64,000 bases of DNA from Sphingomonas citri (GCF_019429485.1 NZ_JAHXZN010000005.1:211996-275995); one strand, 5' to 3'; shown: positions 24,399 through 37,397, counted from the first letter of the stretch. Notes: generated by a model from the letters alone, not told the origin. Translations and numbers: made by a program.

Positions 24399-26039
24399 TC
24401 AGACCTGGACGATCACCACGTCGATCACCGGCTTCTTGCCGGTCCAGCGCGTGGCGACCTTGCGCACAGCGAGCCGCACGTCCTCGCGCAGCCGCTCGCG
24501 GTCGCGCACGCGGCCCTTCATCGCCTCCGCCGCGGCCTCGGCCGCCTCGGCGAGGAAGGGCTCGCGCTCCTCCTCGACCGGCACGCCCTGGATCCGGACC
24601 TCGGGCGTGCCGCCGGCGCGGCCGTTGCGGTCCACCGCGATGCCGACCGAGATCTGGCCGTTGACCGCGATGCGGCGCCGGTCGTTGATCGTGCCGCCGT
24701 CCGACGGCAGGATCACGTCGCCATCGAGCACCAGCCGCCCGACCGGCACGTCGCCGATCTTCTTGGGCGCGCCCGGCGCGAGCCGGACGAGATCGCCGTT
24801 GGTCTGCACCAGCACGTCGCGGATGCCCTGCGTCTGGCCGTAGCGCGCATGCTCCATCAGGTGGCGCATCTCGCCGTGCACCGGCAGCAGCGCGCCGGGT
24901 CGGATCCAGCCGTACATCTGGGCGAGCTCGGGCCGGCCCGGGTGACCCGACACGTGGACGTGCGCCTGCTTCTCGGTGACCATCTCGACGCCCTTGGCGG
25001 CGAGCTGGTTCTGGATACGGCCCACCGCCACCTCGTTGCCGGGGATCTGCTTGGCGGAGAAGATCACCATGTCGCCCATGTCGAGCCGGACCGGGTGCGA
25101 GCCGTCGGCGATCCGCGCCAGGGCGGCGCGCGGCTCGCCCTGACCGCCGGTGGCGATGATCAGCACCTTGTTGCGCGGCATCCGCATCGCCGCGTCGACG
25201 TCTATCGTCTCCGGAAAGTCCTTGAGGTAGCCGGTCGCCTTGGCGACGCGGATGATCCGGTCGAGCGAGCGGCCGGTGACGCACAGGCGCCGCCCAGTCT
25301 CCTTGGCAACCTCGGCCAGCGTGTGCAGCCGCGCCGCGTTCGAGGCGAAGGTGGTGACCACGACGCGGCCGCGCGCGCGCGCGACGCTCTCGGCGAGGCC
25401 CTGGCGCACGCTCGCCTCGCTGCCCGAGGCCTCGTTGTTGAAGACGTTGGTCGAGTCACACACCAGCACGTCGACGCCCTGCTCGCCGATGGCGGCGAGC
25501 TCGTCCGGGGTGGACGGCTTGCCGATCACCGGGGTGGGATCGAGCTTCCAGTCGCCGGTGTGGAAGACGCGCCCCGCGGGCGTGTCGATCAGCAGCGCGT
25601 TGGCCTCGGGGATCGAGTGCGACAGCGGCACGACCTCGACCGAGAAGGGGCCGACCGTGAAGGGCTCGCGCGCGTGGACCAGGCGGATCTTGACGCGATC
25701 CTCGATCCGCTCCTCTTCCAGCTTGCCGCGCACCAGCCCGGCAGTGAACGGGGTGGCGTAGATCGGCACGCCGAGATCCTCGGCGAGATAGGGCAGCGAG
25801 CCGATATGGTCCTCGTGCCCGTGCGTCAGCACGATGCCGACGAGCGAGTCGAGCCGCTCCTCGATGAAGCGCAGGTCGGGCAGGATCACGTCGATCCCGG
25901 GATAATGCGAGTCAGCGAAGGTGACGCCGCAGTCGACCATCAGCCATTTACCGGCATGGCCGTAGAGCGTGACGTTCATCCCGATCTCGCCCGAGCCGCC
26001 GAGCGCGCAGAAGAGCAGTTCCTTGTTGTTGGGAGTCAT
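24399..26039 (-). CDS. rnj: Ribonuclease J
   Basis: 546 residues. Metallo-beta-lactamase core with the metal site HGHEDHIGSLPY (about 72-83), the beta-CASP insert (VTTFASNAARLHTLAEVA, IIATGGQGEPRAAL), SGHPGRPELAQMYGWIRPGALLPVHGE and a C-terminal domain beginning about residue 460. RNase J has 5'-exonuclease and endonuclease activity and in alphaproteobacteria contributes to mRNA turnover and rRNA maturation. It follows coaX by 90 bases, which carry a GCCGG-rich hairpin, and precedes the DUF1467 gene. Length is normal for the family. Confidence 0.97.
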   Translation of the reverse strand: MTPNNKELLFCALGGSGEIGMNVTLYGHAGKWLMVDCGVTFADSHYPGIDVILPDLRFIEERLDSLVGIVLTHGHEDHIGSLPYLAEDLGVPIYATPFTAGLVRGKLEEERIEDRVKIRLVHAREPFTVGPFSVEVVPLSHSIPEANALLIDTPAGRVFHTGDWKLDPTPVIGKPSTPDELAAIGEQGVDVLVCDSTNVFNNEASGSEASVRQGLAESVARARGRVVVTTFASNAARLHTLAEVAKETGRRLCVTGRSLDRIIRVAKATGYLKDFPETIDVDAAMRMPRNKVLIIATGGQGEPRAALARIADGSHPVRLDMGDMVIFSAKQIPGNEVAVGRIQNQLAAKGVEMVTEKQAHVHVSGHPGRPELAQMYGWIRPGALLPVHGEMRHLMEHARYGQTQGIRDVLVQTNGDLVRLAPGAPKKIGDVPVGRLVLDGDVILPSDGGTINDRRRIAVNGQISVGIAVDRNGRAGGTPEVRIQGVPVEEEREPFLAEAAEAAAEAMKGRVRDRERLREDVRLAVRKVATRWTGKKPVIDVVIVQV

Positions 26040-26129
26040 TGAAGTCCTTTGTCGTCCCGCGCGGGGCGCCGGATGCGCCGATGAAGCGGGAGGAAGAGAG
26101 AAGGGCCGGACTGCGCGCCGGCCGGGCGT

Positions 26130-26918
26130 TCACCTGGATATATGGGCGCGTTCGTACATGATCGCCAGCCCTTGGATGGTGAGATCGGGCTCGATCGCGT
26201 CGAAGGCGTCGGTGTGGCGCTCGAACAGCGTGGCGAGCCCGCCGGTGGCGATCACCTTGACGGGCCGCACGATCTCGCGGCGCATCCGGGCGACCAGCCC
26301 CTCGATCATCGCGATATAGCCCCAGTAGATGCCGATGTTCATCTGATCGACCGTGTTGCGCCCGATCACGCTGTCGCTCGCGGGCGCCTCGATCGCGACG
26401 CGCGGCAGCTTGGCGGCGGCCATCACGAGCGCGTCGAGCGAGAGGTTGATACCCGGCGCGATGATCCCGCCCTTGTAGGCGCCGGTGTAGTCGGAATGGT
26501 CGAAGGTGGTGGCGGTGCCGAAGTCGATCACGATCAGGTCGCCGGCGTGGAGCGCGTGCGCGGCGATCGTGTTGACCGCGCGGTCGGCGCCGAGGCTCTT
26601 CGGCTCGTCGACGTCGATCGCGATGCCCCAGTCGAGCGGCGCGCGCCCCGCGATCAGCGCGTCGCTGCGGAAATATTTGGCGGCGAGCACCTCGAGATTA
26701 TGCAGCGCGCGCGGCACCACGGTGGAGACGATCACGGCGGCGACGTCGTCGCGGCTATAGCCCTCGAGCGCGAGCAACTGGCTCAGCCACACCGCATATT
26801 CGTCGGCGGTGCGGCGCGGGTCGGTGGCGATGCGCCAGCGCGCGCGGATCGCGCGGGTCGGGGTGTCGACCAAGGCGAAGACCACGTTGGTGTTGCCGGC
26901 GTCGACCGCGAGCAGCAT
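26130..26918 (-). CDS. coaX: Type III pantothenate kinase
   Basis: 262 residues. ASKHA-fold phosphate motifs are clear: [11 protein letters not shown] at the N-terminus, [21 protein letters not shown], and [11 protein letters not shown], with [11 protein letters not shown] and KVIATGGLA further on. It catalyses ATP-dependent phosphorylation of pantothenate, the first step of coenzyme A synthesis. ATG 26918 is preferred because GAGAGAGGG lies just upstream and it matches the conserved [11 protein letters not shown] start; the frame is open much further up. It follows birA closely, pairing two cofactor genes behind nuo. Confidence 0.97.
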   Translation of the reverse strand: MLLAVDAGNTNVVFALVDTPTRAIRARWRIATDPRRTADEYAVWLSQLLALEGYSRDDVAAVIVSTVVPRALHNLEVLAAKYFRSDALIAGRAPLDWGIAIDVDEPKSLGADRAVNTIAAHALHAGDLIVIDFGTATTFDHSDYTGAYKGGIIAPGINLSLDALVMAAAKLPRVAIEAPASDSVIGRNTVDQMNIGIYWGYIAMIEGLVARMRREIVRPVKVIATGGLATLFERHTDAFDAIEPDLTIQGLAIMYERAHISR

Positions 26919-26929
26919 CGCACCCTCTC

Positions 26930-27643
26930 TCACAGCAGGAATATATCGCCCGCGTGCATGACACGCCGGCTCCCGTCCGCCAAGCGCAGGACGAGCGCGC
27001 CGCCGGGGTCGAGGGTCTCGTAGCGCCCGTGCCACTCGCCCCCGTCGGGAAGGCGTGCGCGCAGTTCGGTGCCGGGCGGGTGCGCGCGCTCGCGCCAGCG
27101 CTCGGCGACGGGGCCGAGACCCTCCTCGCGCCAGCGCGCGTGCCAGTGCGCCAGCGTCGCGGCGAGTTCGCTCTGGAGCGTCGCGGCGTCGCTCGTCGCC
27201 CCCGCCGCGCAGAGGCTGGTGGTGGCGCGATCAGCGAGTTCCGGGTGATGGGCAACGTTGACGCCGAAGCCGATGACCACCCACTCGTCGACGCGCTCGA
27301 GCAGGATACCCGAGAGCTTCGCGCCGTCCAGCAGCAGATCGTTCGGCCATTTGAGGCGCAGCGCCGCCGCGTCGGGCAGCGCCGCGCGCACCGTCTCCTC
27401 CAGCGCCACCGCGGCGACCAAAGCGAGCGTCGGCGCGGGCGGGTCCCCCGCGGCGAGGCGGACGAGCGTGCTGGCGTAGAGGTTGCCGACTGGCGAGTCC
27501 CACGCCCTGCCCTCGCGCCCGCGCCCCGCGGTCTGACGGTCGGCGCGGAGCCAGAGGCCGTGCTCGCCGTAGCCGTCGCGCGCGAACGAGCGCAGGTCGG
27601 CGTTGGTCGAGCCGGTCTCGGGTACGTGGAGCGTGCGCGTCAG
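26930..27643 (-). CDS. birA: Biotin-[acetyl-CoA-carboxylase] ligase, apparent CTG start
   Basis: 237 residues. Class I biotin ligase without the N-terminal DNA-binding domain. Motifs: [23 protein letters not shown] and GNLYAS (biotinyl-AMP loop), [20 protein letters not shown] and VVIGFGVNV. It attaches biotin to carboxylase carrier domains. The family begins only a few residues before ETGSTN. No ATG, GTG or TTG lies at that point; CTG at 27643-27641 fits, overlaps the nuoN stop as CTGA in the way ATGA overlaps do elsewhere in this operon, and would give (M)[13 protein letters not shown]. An upstream ATG/GTG/TTG in the same frame would add a long extension read from inside nuoN. Confidence 0.93.
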   Translation of the reverse strand: MTRTLHVPETGSTNADLRSFARDGYGEHGLWLRADRQTAGRGREGRAWDSPVGNLYASTLVRLAAGDPPAPTLALVAAVALEETVRAALPDAAALRLKWPNDLLLDGAKLSGILLERVDEWVVIGFGVNVAHHPELADRATTSLCAAGATSDAATLQSELAATLAHWHARWREEGLGPVAERWRERAHPPGTELRARLPDGGEWHGRYETLDPGGALVLRLADGSRRVMHAGDIFLL

Positions 27644-29100
27644 AACAGGCTCGCCGCCGCCGCCAGCGTCCAGGCCGACAGCGCCGGGATGACGAGATAG
27701 CCGAGCGGCGAGACGATCACCGCCGCCGCGGCGATCAGCCCGCCCTCGAGCCGGTCGCCCTCGCCGAACGTGCCGGCGGGCTCGTCGAAGTACATCGTCT
27801 TGACCAGGCGCAGGTAATAATAAGCGCCGATCACGCTGAACACGACGCCGACCACCGCCAGCGGGAACAGCCCCGCCTGCACCGCGGCGTAGAACACCGC
27901 GAACTTGGCGTAGAAGCCGAACAGCGGCGGGATCCCGGCCAACGAGAACATGAAGATAGCCAGCGCCGCCGCCAGCCCCGGCCGCGTGCGCGACAGCCCG
28001 GCGAGGCTGGCGATCGTCTCGATCGGTTGCCCGTCGGCGTCGCGCATCTGCAGCACGACGAGGAAGCTGCCGAGCGTCATCGCGATGTAGATCGCCATAT
28101 AGGTAAGCACCGAGGCGACGCCCTCCTGCGTGCCCGCAGCGAGACCGATCAGCGCGAAGCCGACGTTGTTGATCGACGAGTAAGCGAGCAGGCGCTTGAT
28201 GTTCTGCTGGCCGATCGCGGCGACCGCGCCGAGCAGGATCGACGCGAGCGCGGCGAAGATCACGATCTGGCGCCACTGTCCCTCGGCCGGGCCCATCGCC
28301 TCGACCGCGACGCGCACGCCCAGCCCGATCGCTGCCACCTTGGGCGCCGAGGCGAAGAAGGCGGTCACCGGCGTCGGCGCGCCCTCGTACACGTCGGGGG
28401 TCCACATGTGGAACGGCACCGCCGAGATCTTGAAGGCGATGCCCGCGAAGACGAACACCAGCCCGAAGAGCAGGCCGGTCGACTTGGCGTCGCCGGTCAG
28501 CGGCGCGGCGGCATAGGCGCCCGCGATCTCGTCGAACAAGGTCGAGCCGGTGAAGCCGTACACCAGGCTGATGCCGTAGAGCAGGATCCCACTCGCCAGC
28601 GCGCCGAGCACGAAATACTTCAGCCCCGCCTCGGCCGAGCGCTGGTCCTGCCGCATGAAGCTCGCCAGCACATAGGCAGCGAGGCTCTGCAGCTCGAGAC
28701 CGACGTAGAGCGTCAGCAGGTCGGCGGCGGAGACCATCATCCCCATGCCCGCCGCGGAGAGCAGGATCAGCACCGGATATTCCGGGCGCAGGTTGTCCCC
28801 CGCGGTGCGGCGGAAGAAGTCGGGCGCCATCACGATCGCCACCGCGGCGGCGACGTAGATCAGCACCTTGGAGAAAGCGGCGAAGCTGTCGGCGCGGTAC
28901 AGGCCGTAGAAGGCCTGCCCGCCCGACGAGGCCGGGCCGACCAGCGCGACGCAGGCGCCGGCGAGCACCGCCACCGCGGTCCAGGACACCGCCTTGGTCG
29001 AGGCCGGCCCGCCCCAGGCAGCGACCAGCATCAGCGCGATCGCGCCCAGCCCGAGCACCACCTCGGGCAGCGTCATCGCGAGGTTAGCGGCATAATCCAT
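27640..29100 (-). CDS. nuoN: NADH-quinone oxidoreductase subunit N
   Basis: 486 residues, about 14 transmembrane helices, antiporter-like proton-translocating subunit of complex I. Conserved parts: VGLELQSLAAYVL (helix Glu), GLKYFVLGALASGILLYG, FKISAVPFHMWTPDVYEGAPTPVTAF (broken-helix Lys and HMW motif), RLLAYSSINNVGF and SLAGIPPLFGFYAKF. The ATG overlaps the nuoM stop (TGATG), and its own stop overlaps the birA start. Confidence 0.97.
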   Translation of the reverse strand: MDYAANLAMTLPEVVLGLGAIALMLVAAWGGPASTKAVSWTAVAVLAGACVALVGPASSGGQAFYGLYRADSFAAFSKVLIYVAAAVAIVMAPDFFRRTAGDNLRPEYPVLILLSAAGMGMMVSAADLLTLYVGLELQSLAAYVLASFMRQDQRSAEAGLKYFVLGALASGILLYGISLVYGFTGSTLFDEIAGAYAAAPLTGDAKSTGLLFGLVFVFAGIAFKISAVPFHMWTPDVYEGAPTPVTAFFASAPKVAAIGLGVRVAVEAMGPAEGQWRQIVIFAALASILLGAVAAIGQQNIKRLLAYSSINNVGFALIGLAAGTQEGVASVLTYMAIYIAMTLGSFLVVLQMRDADGQPIETIASLAGLSRTRPGLAAALAIFMFSLAGIPPLFGFYAKFAVFYAAVQAGLFPLAVVGVVFSVIGAYYYLRLVKTMYFDEPAGTFGEGDRLEGGLIAAAAVIVSPLGYLVIPALSAWTLAAAASLF

Positions 29101-30638
29101 CAGTGCGCGCTCCCCTGCGCGTGAGTTTCGGCGTGGGCGGCGGGCACGATGCCGGTGCCCGTGGTTGGCAGCGAGTCACCTGCCGGGCGTGCGCGATCGA
29201 TCCGCGCGAGCAGGATCTGCGTGTCCTTGCGCATTGGCGCGAGGAAGCTCTCCGGATAGACGCCCATCCACAGCACCGCCGCGGCGATCGGGGCGAGCAG
29301 CCACAATTCGCGCGGGCTGAGGTCGGACATGGCCGCGACCTCCTCCGACTTGATCTCGCCGAACACGACGCGACGGTAGAGGTACAGCATGTACGCCGCG
29401 CCCAGGATGATGCCGGTGGTGCACAGCAGCGCGACCGTGGTCGAGACCTGGTAGGTGCCCATCAGGCTGAGGATCTCGCCGACGAAGTTGCTCGTCCCCG
29501 GCAGACCGATCGACGCCATGGTGAACAGCAGGAACAGCAACGCATAGCGCGGCATGTTGATCGCCAGACCGCCGTAGCGGCTGATCTCGCGGGTGTGGAG
29601 CCGGTCGTAGATTACGCCGACGCACAGGAACAAGGCGCCCGACACCAGGCCGTGGCCCAGCATCACCATCATCGCGCCCTCGATCCCCTGCGCGTTGAAC
29701 GCGAACAGGCCGATCGTCACGATCGCCATGTGCGCGACCGACGAATAAGCGATCAGCTTCTTCATGTCGGACTGCACCAGCGCGACCAGGCTGGTGTAGA
29801 TCACCGCCACCGCGCTCAGCCCGAACACCAGCCACACCAGCTGCGCCGAGGCCTCGGGGAACATCGGCAGGCTGAAGCGCAGGAAGCCGTAGCCGCCGAG
29901 CTTGAGCAGCACGCCCGCCAGGATCACCGAGCCCGCGGTCGGCGCCTGGACGTGCGCGTCGGGCAGCCAGGTATGGACCGGCCACATCGGCATCTTCACC
30001 GCGAACGAGGCGAAGAAAGCGAGCCACAGCCAGGTCTGCACCTGCGGCGGGAAGTCGTAGTTCATCAGCGCCGGGATGCTGGTCGTCGCCGCGGTGATGC
30101 TCATGTAGAGCATCGCGATGAACATCAGCAGCGAGCCGAGCAGCGTGTACAGGAAGAACTTGTACGAGGCGTAGATCCGGTTCGCGCCGCCCCAGATGCC
30201 GATGATCAGGAACATCGGGATCAGGCCGGCCTCGAAGAAGATGTAGAAGAGGAACAGGTCCTGCGCCGCGAAGGTGCCGATCATCAGCACCTCGGTGAAC
30301 AGGAACGCGCTCATATATTCCGGCACGCGCTTCTCGATCGCCTGCCAGCTCGCGCCGATGCAGATCGGCATCAGGAACACCGACAGCACGATCAGCAGCA
30401 GCGCATAGCCGTCGATGCCGAGCGCCCAGCCGAAGCGGCCGAACAGCGGCGCATACTCGACGAACTGCCACTGCGCGCCACCGACGTCATAGGACAGCCA
30501 CAGCACGACGCCGAGCGCGAGGTTCGCCAGCGTCGCCGCCAGCGCGGTCCAGCGCGCCGCCGAGGCGGAGAGGAAGAGGCACGCGACCGCCGCGGCGGCT
30601 GGGATCGCGAGCATCAGCGAGAGGATCGGGAACGACAC
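29100..30638 (-). CDS. nuoM: NADH-quinone oxidoreductase subunit M
   Basis: 512 residues, antiporter-like membrane subunit of complex I with about 14 helices. Motifs: YIFFEAGLIPMFLIIGIWGG (essential Glu), ASYKFFLYTLLGS, FAVKMPMWPVHTWLPDAHVQAPTAGSV (Lys on the proton path), KKLIAYSSVAHM and SIGLPGTSNFVGE. The start is GTG at 30638; the stop overlaps nuoN. A short Thr/His-rich tail (THAQGSAH) ends the protein. The gap to nuoL is 13 bases. Confidence 0.97.
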   Translation of the reverse strand: MSFPILSLMLAIPAAAAVACLFLSASAARWTALAATLANLALGVVLWLSYDVGGAQWQFVEYAPLFGRFGWALGIDGYALLLIVLSVFLMPICIGASWQAIEKRVPEYMSAFLFTEVLMIGTFAAQDLFLFYIFFEAGLIPMFLIIGIWGGANRIYASYKFFLYTLLGSLLMFIAMLYMSITAATTSIPALMNYDFPPQVQTWLWLAFFASFAVKMPMWPVHTWLPDAHVQAPTAGSVILAGVLLKLGGYGFLRFSLPMFPEASAQLVWLVFGLSAVAVIYTSLVALVQSDMKKLIAYSSVAHMAIVTIGLFAFNAQGIEGAMMVMLGHGLVSGALFLCVGVIYDRLHTREISRYGGLAINMPRYALLFLLFTMASIGLPGTSNFVGEILSLMGTYQVSTTVALLCTTGIILGAAYMLYLYRRVVFGEIKSEEVAAMSDLSPRELWLLAPIAAAVLWMGVYPESFLAPMRKDTQILLARIDRARPAGDSLPTTGTGIVPAAHAETHAQGSAH

Positions 30639-30651
30639 GTGATGGAGCCCC

Positions 30652-32820
<2,169 letters not shown>

Positions 32821-32827
32821 GGGCGGA

Positions 32828-33154
32828 TTACCCCTTCATCCGGCTGGGATCGTCGACCGAGATCGAGCCGCGGCCGCGGAAGAAGATCACGAGGATGGCA
32901 AGACCGATCGCGGCCTCGCCGGCGGCGACGGTCAGCACGAACATCGCGAACACCTGGCCGACCAGGTCGTTGAGCGCCGCCGAGAAAGCGACGAGGTTGA
33001 TGTTCACCGCCAGCAGGATCAGCTCGATCGCCATGAGGATGACGATGATGTTCTTGCGGTTCAGGAAGATGCCCAGCACCCCCATGGTGAACAGCAGCGC
33101 CGCCACCACCAGATAGTGGATCAGGCCGACCCCGCCCGACATGGCTCCGCTCAC
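32828..33154 (-). CDS. nuoK: NADH-quinone oxidoreductase subunit K
   Basis: 108 residues, three transmembrane helices with the conserved glutamates [15 protein letters not shown] and [13 protein letters not shown], and the typical [22 protein letters not shown] opening. Membrane-arm subunit of complex I. The GTG start at 33154 overlaps the nuoJ stop (GTGA) and has AGGGGG seven bases upstream; ATG 33142 would give the more usual 104-residue protein. Confidence 0.97.
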   Translation of the reverse strand: MSGAMSGGVGLIHYLVVAALLFTMGVLGIFLNRKNIIVILMAIELILLAVNINLVAFSAALNDLVGQVFAMFVLTVAAGEAAIGLAILVIFFRGRGSISVDDPSRMKG

Positions 33155-33762
33155 AGCTGTACCCCCTGGCCGATCTCCGGCCGCATGTTGCGCGTAGCGT
33201 CCTGCGGACGCCGCGCGTTCTGCCGCGCGATATCCTGGTAGCGCGAGCCCGAACGCTCGCGATGAGTCAGCACGATCGCGCCGATCATCGCCACCAGCAG
33301 CACCAGCCCCGCGCCCTCGAAGATGAAGAGGTAGCGCGTGTACAGCAGCTCACCGATCTGGACGATGTTCGACTTGGCCGCGACGGTCGGCGCCGCGCGC
33401 CGCGCGAGATCGATCCCGCCCGCGCTCCACGCGCCGATGCCGATCAGGATCTCCGCCACCAGCGCCACCGCCAGCACCAGGCCGATGCCGAAATAGCGCA
33501 CGAAGCCCGCGCGCAGCTCGGCGAAGTCGATGTCGAGCATCATCACGACGAACAGGAACAGCACCGCGACCGCCCCGACGTAGACGATCACCAGCAGCAT
33601 CGCGATGAACTCGGCGCCGACCAGCACCATCAGCCCGGCGGCGTTGAAGAAGGCCAGGATCAGCCACAGCACCGAGTGGACCGGATTGCGCGACGAGATC
33701 GTCATCGCGCCCGAGACCAGCACGACGATAGCGAAGAGATAGAAGGCGATGGCCTGGATCAT
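33151..33762 (-). CDS. nuoJ: NADH-quinone oxidoreductase subunit J
   Basis: 203 residues, five transmembrane helices. Conserved features: [52 protein letters not shown], including the TM3 pi-bulge region. Membrane-arm subunit of complex I next to nuoK. A hydrophilic tail (about 170-203) ends with [11 protein letters not shown]. The ATG sits one base after the stop of a possible short upstream ORF. Confidence 0.97.
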   Translation of the reverse strand: MIQAIAFYLFAIVVLVSGAMTISSRNPVHSVLWLILAFFNAAGLMVLVGAEFIAMLLVIVYVGAVAVLFLFVVMMLDIDFAELRAGFVRYFGIGLVLAVALVAEILIGIGAWSAGGIDLARRAAPTVAAKSNIVQIGELLYTRYLFIFEGAGLVLLVAMIGAIVLTHRERSGSRYQDIARQNARRPQDATRNMRPEIGQGVQL

Positions 33763-33763
33763 C

Positions 33764-33847
33764 TCACGCTGCCCCCACGTCGGCGCCGCGGCGGCGCGCG
33801 GTCGAGAAAACCGCGGCCGTGGCCGCGGTGGTGTCCGTCAGAATCAT
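33764..33847 (-). CDS. Possible 27-residue leader-like ORF between nuoI and nuoJ
   Basis: ATG 33847 with AGGGG five bases upstream opens a 27-codon frame (MILTDTTAATAAVFSTARRR...) whose TGA ends one base before the nuoJ ATG (TGAGATG). The 111-base nuoI-nuoJ gap is the longest in the otherwise tightly packed nuo operon, and it contains a CCGCGG/CCGCGG palindromic stretch within this ORF. The ORF could couple translation across the gap or be a real micropeptide. No homology is recognised. Confidence 0.35.
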   Translation of the reverse strand: MILTDTTAATAAVFSTARRRGADVGAA

Positions 33848-33873
33848 GTCGACCCCTGAAATCACGCGAGCGC

Positions 33874-34359
33874 CTACCGGTACGGCGCGTCGGCGGCAAG
33901 GTTGGCCGCGATCGCGCGCTCCCACCGGTCGCCGTTGTCGAGCAGCTTGGCCTTGTCGTAGATCAGCTCCTCGCGCGTCTCGGTAGCGAACTCCAGGTTC
34001 GGCCCCTCCACGATCGCGTCCACCGGGCAGGCCTCCTGGCACAGGCCGCAGTAGATGCACTTGGTCATGTCGATGTCGTAGCGCGTGGTGCGGCGGCTGC
34101 CGTCGTCGCGCGGCTCGGCCTCGATCGTGATCGCCTGCGCCGGGCACACCGCCTCGCACAGCTTGCACGCGATGCAGCGCTCCTCGCCGTTGGGATAGCG
34201 GCGCAGCGCATGCTCACCGCGGAAGCGCGGGGACAGCGGGTTCTTCTCGAACGGATAGTTGATCGTCGCCTTCGGCTTGAAGAAATACTTCAGCGTCAGC
34301 GCGTGCGCCTTCACGAACTCGTAGAGCGTGAACGCCTTGATCGTCTGCGCGATACCCAT
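33874..34359 (-). CDS. nuoI: NADH-quinone oxidoreductase subunit I
   Basis: 161 residues. Two 4Fe-4S ferredoxin motifs, [16 protein letters not shown] and [16 protein letters not shown], carry clusters N6a and N6b on the electron path to NuoB. The amphipathic N-terminus ([57 protein letters not shown], read in parts) is the normal alphaproteobacterial form. It starts two bases after the nuoH stop region begins on the opposite side of a one-base spacer. Confidence 0.97.
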   Translation of the reverse strand: MGIAQTIKAFTLYEFVKAHALTLKYFFKPKATINYPFEKNPLSPRFRGEHALRRYPNGEERCIACKLCEAVCPAQAITIEAEPRDDGSRRTTRYDIDMTKCIYCGLCQEACPVDAIVEGPNLEFATETREELIYDKAKLLDNGDRWERAIAANLAADAPYR

Positions 34360-34360
34360 C

Positions 34361-35407
34361 TCAAACTCCCACGCGCATGAACATCAGCACGCCCGACACC
34401 AGGAACACCCAGAACAGCGACAGCGGCAGGAACACCTTCCACCCCAGCCGCATCAGCTGGTCGTAGCGGTAGCGCGGCACCGTCGCCTTGATCCACGAGA
34501 ACACGAAGAAGAAGAACAGGATCTTGGCGAAGAGCCAGATGATCCCCGGCACGACGTACAGCGGCGCCCAGTCGAGCGGCGGCAGGTACCCGCCCCAGAA
34601 CAAGGTCGCGTTGAGCGTGCACATTAGCAGCACGTTGGCGTACTCGCCGAGCCAGTAGAGCGCGAACGCCATGGAGCTGTACTCGGTCTGGTAGCCAGCG
34701 ACGAGCTCGCTCTCCGCCTCGGTGAGGTCGAACGGCGCGCGCTGCGTCTCCGCCAGCGACGAGATCAGGAACACGACGCTCATCGGGAACAGCAAGGGGT
34801 TGAACCCGAAGCCGTTGATGAAGCCGTATAACCCCTTCTGCGCCTCGACGATCGCGGTCAGGTTGAACGACCCCGCCCACATCACCACCGAGATCAGCAC
34901 GAAGCCGATCGCGACCTCGTAGCTCACCATCTGCGCCGCGGCACGGATCGCCGAGAAGAACGGATATTTCGAGTTGGACGACCAGCCGGCGAGGATGATG
35001 CCGTACACGCCCAGCGACGAGGCCGCGAGCACGTAGAGCAGCCCGACGTTGATGTCGGCGAGCACCACGCTCGGCTGGAACGGCACCACCGCCCAGACGA
35101 TCAGCGCGACCGTGAAGGTGATGATCGGCGCGAGCAGGAACAGCCCGCGGTTCGCCGCCGAGGGGACGATCGTCTCCTGCAGGAACACCTTGAGTCCGTC
35201 CGCGAACGACTGGAGCAGCCCGAACGGGCCGACTACGTTGGGGCCGCGGCGCAGCGCCATGGCCGCCCAGATCTTGCGGTCGGCGTAGATGATCATCGCC
35301 ACCGACAGCATCAGCGGCAGCGCGATGGCGAGGATGCCCACGATCGTCGCCAGGAACCACGCCCAGCCATAGGGCAGGCCCAGCGAATTGTTGAAGAAGC
35401 TGGTCAC
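34361..35407 (-). CDS. nuoH: NADH-quinone oxidoreductase subunit H
   Basis: 348 residues, eight transmembrane helices, the heel subunit that forms the quinone chamber. Signatures: [52 protein letters not shown] (acidic quinone-site loop) and [20 protein letters not shown]. Start is GTG 35407, overlapping the nuoG stop as GTGA. Confidence 0.97.
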   Translation of the reverse strand: MTSFFNNSLGLPYGWAWFLATIVGILAIALPLMLSVAMIIYADRKIWAAMALRRGPNVVGPFGLLQSFADGLKVFLQETIVPSAANRGLFLLAPIITFTVALIVWAVVPFQPSVVLADINVGLLYVLAASSLGVYGIILAGWSSNSKYPFFSAIRAAAQMVSYEVAIGFVLISVVMWAGSFNLTAIVEAQKGLYGFINGFGFNPLLFPMSVVFLISSLAETQRAPFDLTEAESELVAGYQTEYSSMAFALYWLGEYANVLLMCTLNATLFWGGYLPPLDWAPLYVVPGIIWLFAKILFFFFVFSWIKATVPRYRYDQLMRLGWKVFLPLSLFWVFLVSGVLMFMRVGV

Positions 35408-37397
35408 TCCGCCGCCTCCGCGAAACTCTCACCATGGACCAGCTCGGCCGAGCAACGCTGCATCGTCGGCGACGCGCGGCAGATCGCGTTGGTGAGGTAG
35501 AAGTCCTTGATCGGATAGCCGTCGAGCACGCCCTCGGCGCTGCCGCCGAGCGCCGGCGGGTTCCACGCGAAGGTCTTGAGACCCAGCGTCGCCAGCTCGG
35601 GGCAGTCGAGCGCCATCGCCGCGCGCAGCTCGTCGATCGTGTCGAACGCCAGCGTGCGACCGAGCTTCTCGCTCAGCGCGCGGAAGATCGTCCAGTCCTC
35701 GCGCGCGTCGCCCGGCGGGAACACCGCGCGCTCGCCGCGCTGCACGCGCCCCTCGAGATTGACGTAGGTGCCCGACTTCTCGGCATAGCTCGCCGCCGGC
35801 AGGATCACGTCGGCATGGTGCGCGCCGCGATCGCCATGGTGGCCGACATAGACCTTGAAGCCGGTGAAGCGCGCGTGATCGCACTCGTCAGCGCCCAGGA
35901 AGAAGCTGAGTTTCGCGTCGTACAGCGCTGAGATCCCGGCCTTCTGCGCGTAGCCGAGCATCAGCCCGCCCATCCGGCTCGCGGCCATGTGGACGACGTT
36001 GAAGCCGTTCCAGCCATCCTTCACGAGGCCCAGCTTCTCGACCAGCCCGAGCGCCGCGCCGTGCGCGCCCTTGAGCGCCGCGCCGCCCACGATCACCATC
36101 GGCTTGGCCGCCTTGCCGAACGCCTCGGTGACGCGCTCCGGCAGGCTGCCGAGCACCGCCAGGTCGGCGCCGAGCCACTCGACCTTGTAGGTCAGCTCGG
36201 TCTCGGGGCCGATCGCGAAGACCTTGGCGCCCTTCTTGATCGCCTTGCGGATGCGCGTGTTCACCAGCGGCGCTTCCCAGCGCAGGTTGCTGCCCACCAG
36301 CAGGATCGCGTCCGCCTCCTCGGTGCCCGCGATCGTGGTGTTGAAGTTCACCGCGGCGAGGCTGGACGTGTCATAGTCCATGCCCGTCTGCCGCCCCTCG
36401 AGCAGCGACGAGCCGAGCTCCTTGAGCAGCGCCTTGGCCGCGAACATCGTCTCGCAGTCGACCAGATCGCCCGCGACCGCCGCGACCGAGCCGCCATGGT
36501 CGACCGAAGCGATCGCCGCGAACGCCTCGTCCCACGTCACCGGGTGGAGCTTGCCGTCGCGCCGCACATAGGGGCGGTCGAGCCGCTTGCGTACCAGTCC
36601 GTCGACGGCGTGGCGCGTCTTGTCGGTCGCCCACTCCTCGTTGACCTCGTCGTTGACGCGGGGCACGCAGCGCAGCACCTGGCGGCCCCGGCTGTCGAGC
36701 CGGATGTTGGTGCCGACCGCGTCCATGACGTCGATCGTCAGCGTCTTGCGCAGCTCCCACGGGCGCGCCTCGAAGGCATAGGGCTTGCTGGTCAGCGCGC
36801 CGACCGGGCACAGGTCGACGACGTTGCCCGACAGCTCGCTGCTGACCGCCTCCTCGAGATAGGAGGTGATCTGCATGTTCTCGCCGCGGTAGATCGCACC
36901 GATCTCCTCGACCCCGGCAACCTCCTCGGCGAAGCGAACGCAGCGCGTGCACTGGATGCAGCGGGTCATGATCGTCTTGACGATCGGGCCCATGTACTTC
37001 TCGGTCACCGCCCGCTTGTTCTCGGCGTAGCGCGAGTGGCCGCGGCCGTAGGCAACCGACTGGTCCTGCAGGTCGCACTCGCCGCCCTGATCGCAGATCG
37101 GGCAGTCGAGCGGGTGGTTGATCAGCAGGAATTCCATGATGCCCTCGCGGGCATGCTTCACCATCGGCGTGGTGGTGAAGATCTCCTGGTTCTCCGCGGC
37201 CGGTAGCGCGCACGACGCCTGCGGCTTGGGCGGCCCCGGCTTCACCTCGACGAGGCACATCCGGCAGTTGCCCGCGATCGACAGCCGCTCGTGGTAGCAG
37301 AAGCGCGGGATCTCCTTGCCGGCGAGCTCGCACGCCTGCAGCACGGTGGCGCCCTGCGGCACCTCGATCTCGACTCCGTCGACTTTGACCTTTGGCA

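Noticed and set aside
27644..28405. Long upstream extension of the biotin ligase frame inside nuoN
   Set aside because: It is out of frame with nuoN, has no family match, and the ligase family starts right before ETGSTN.
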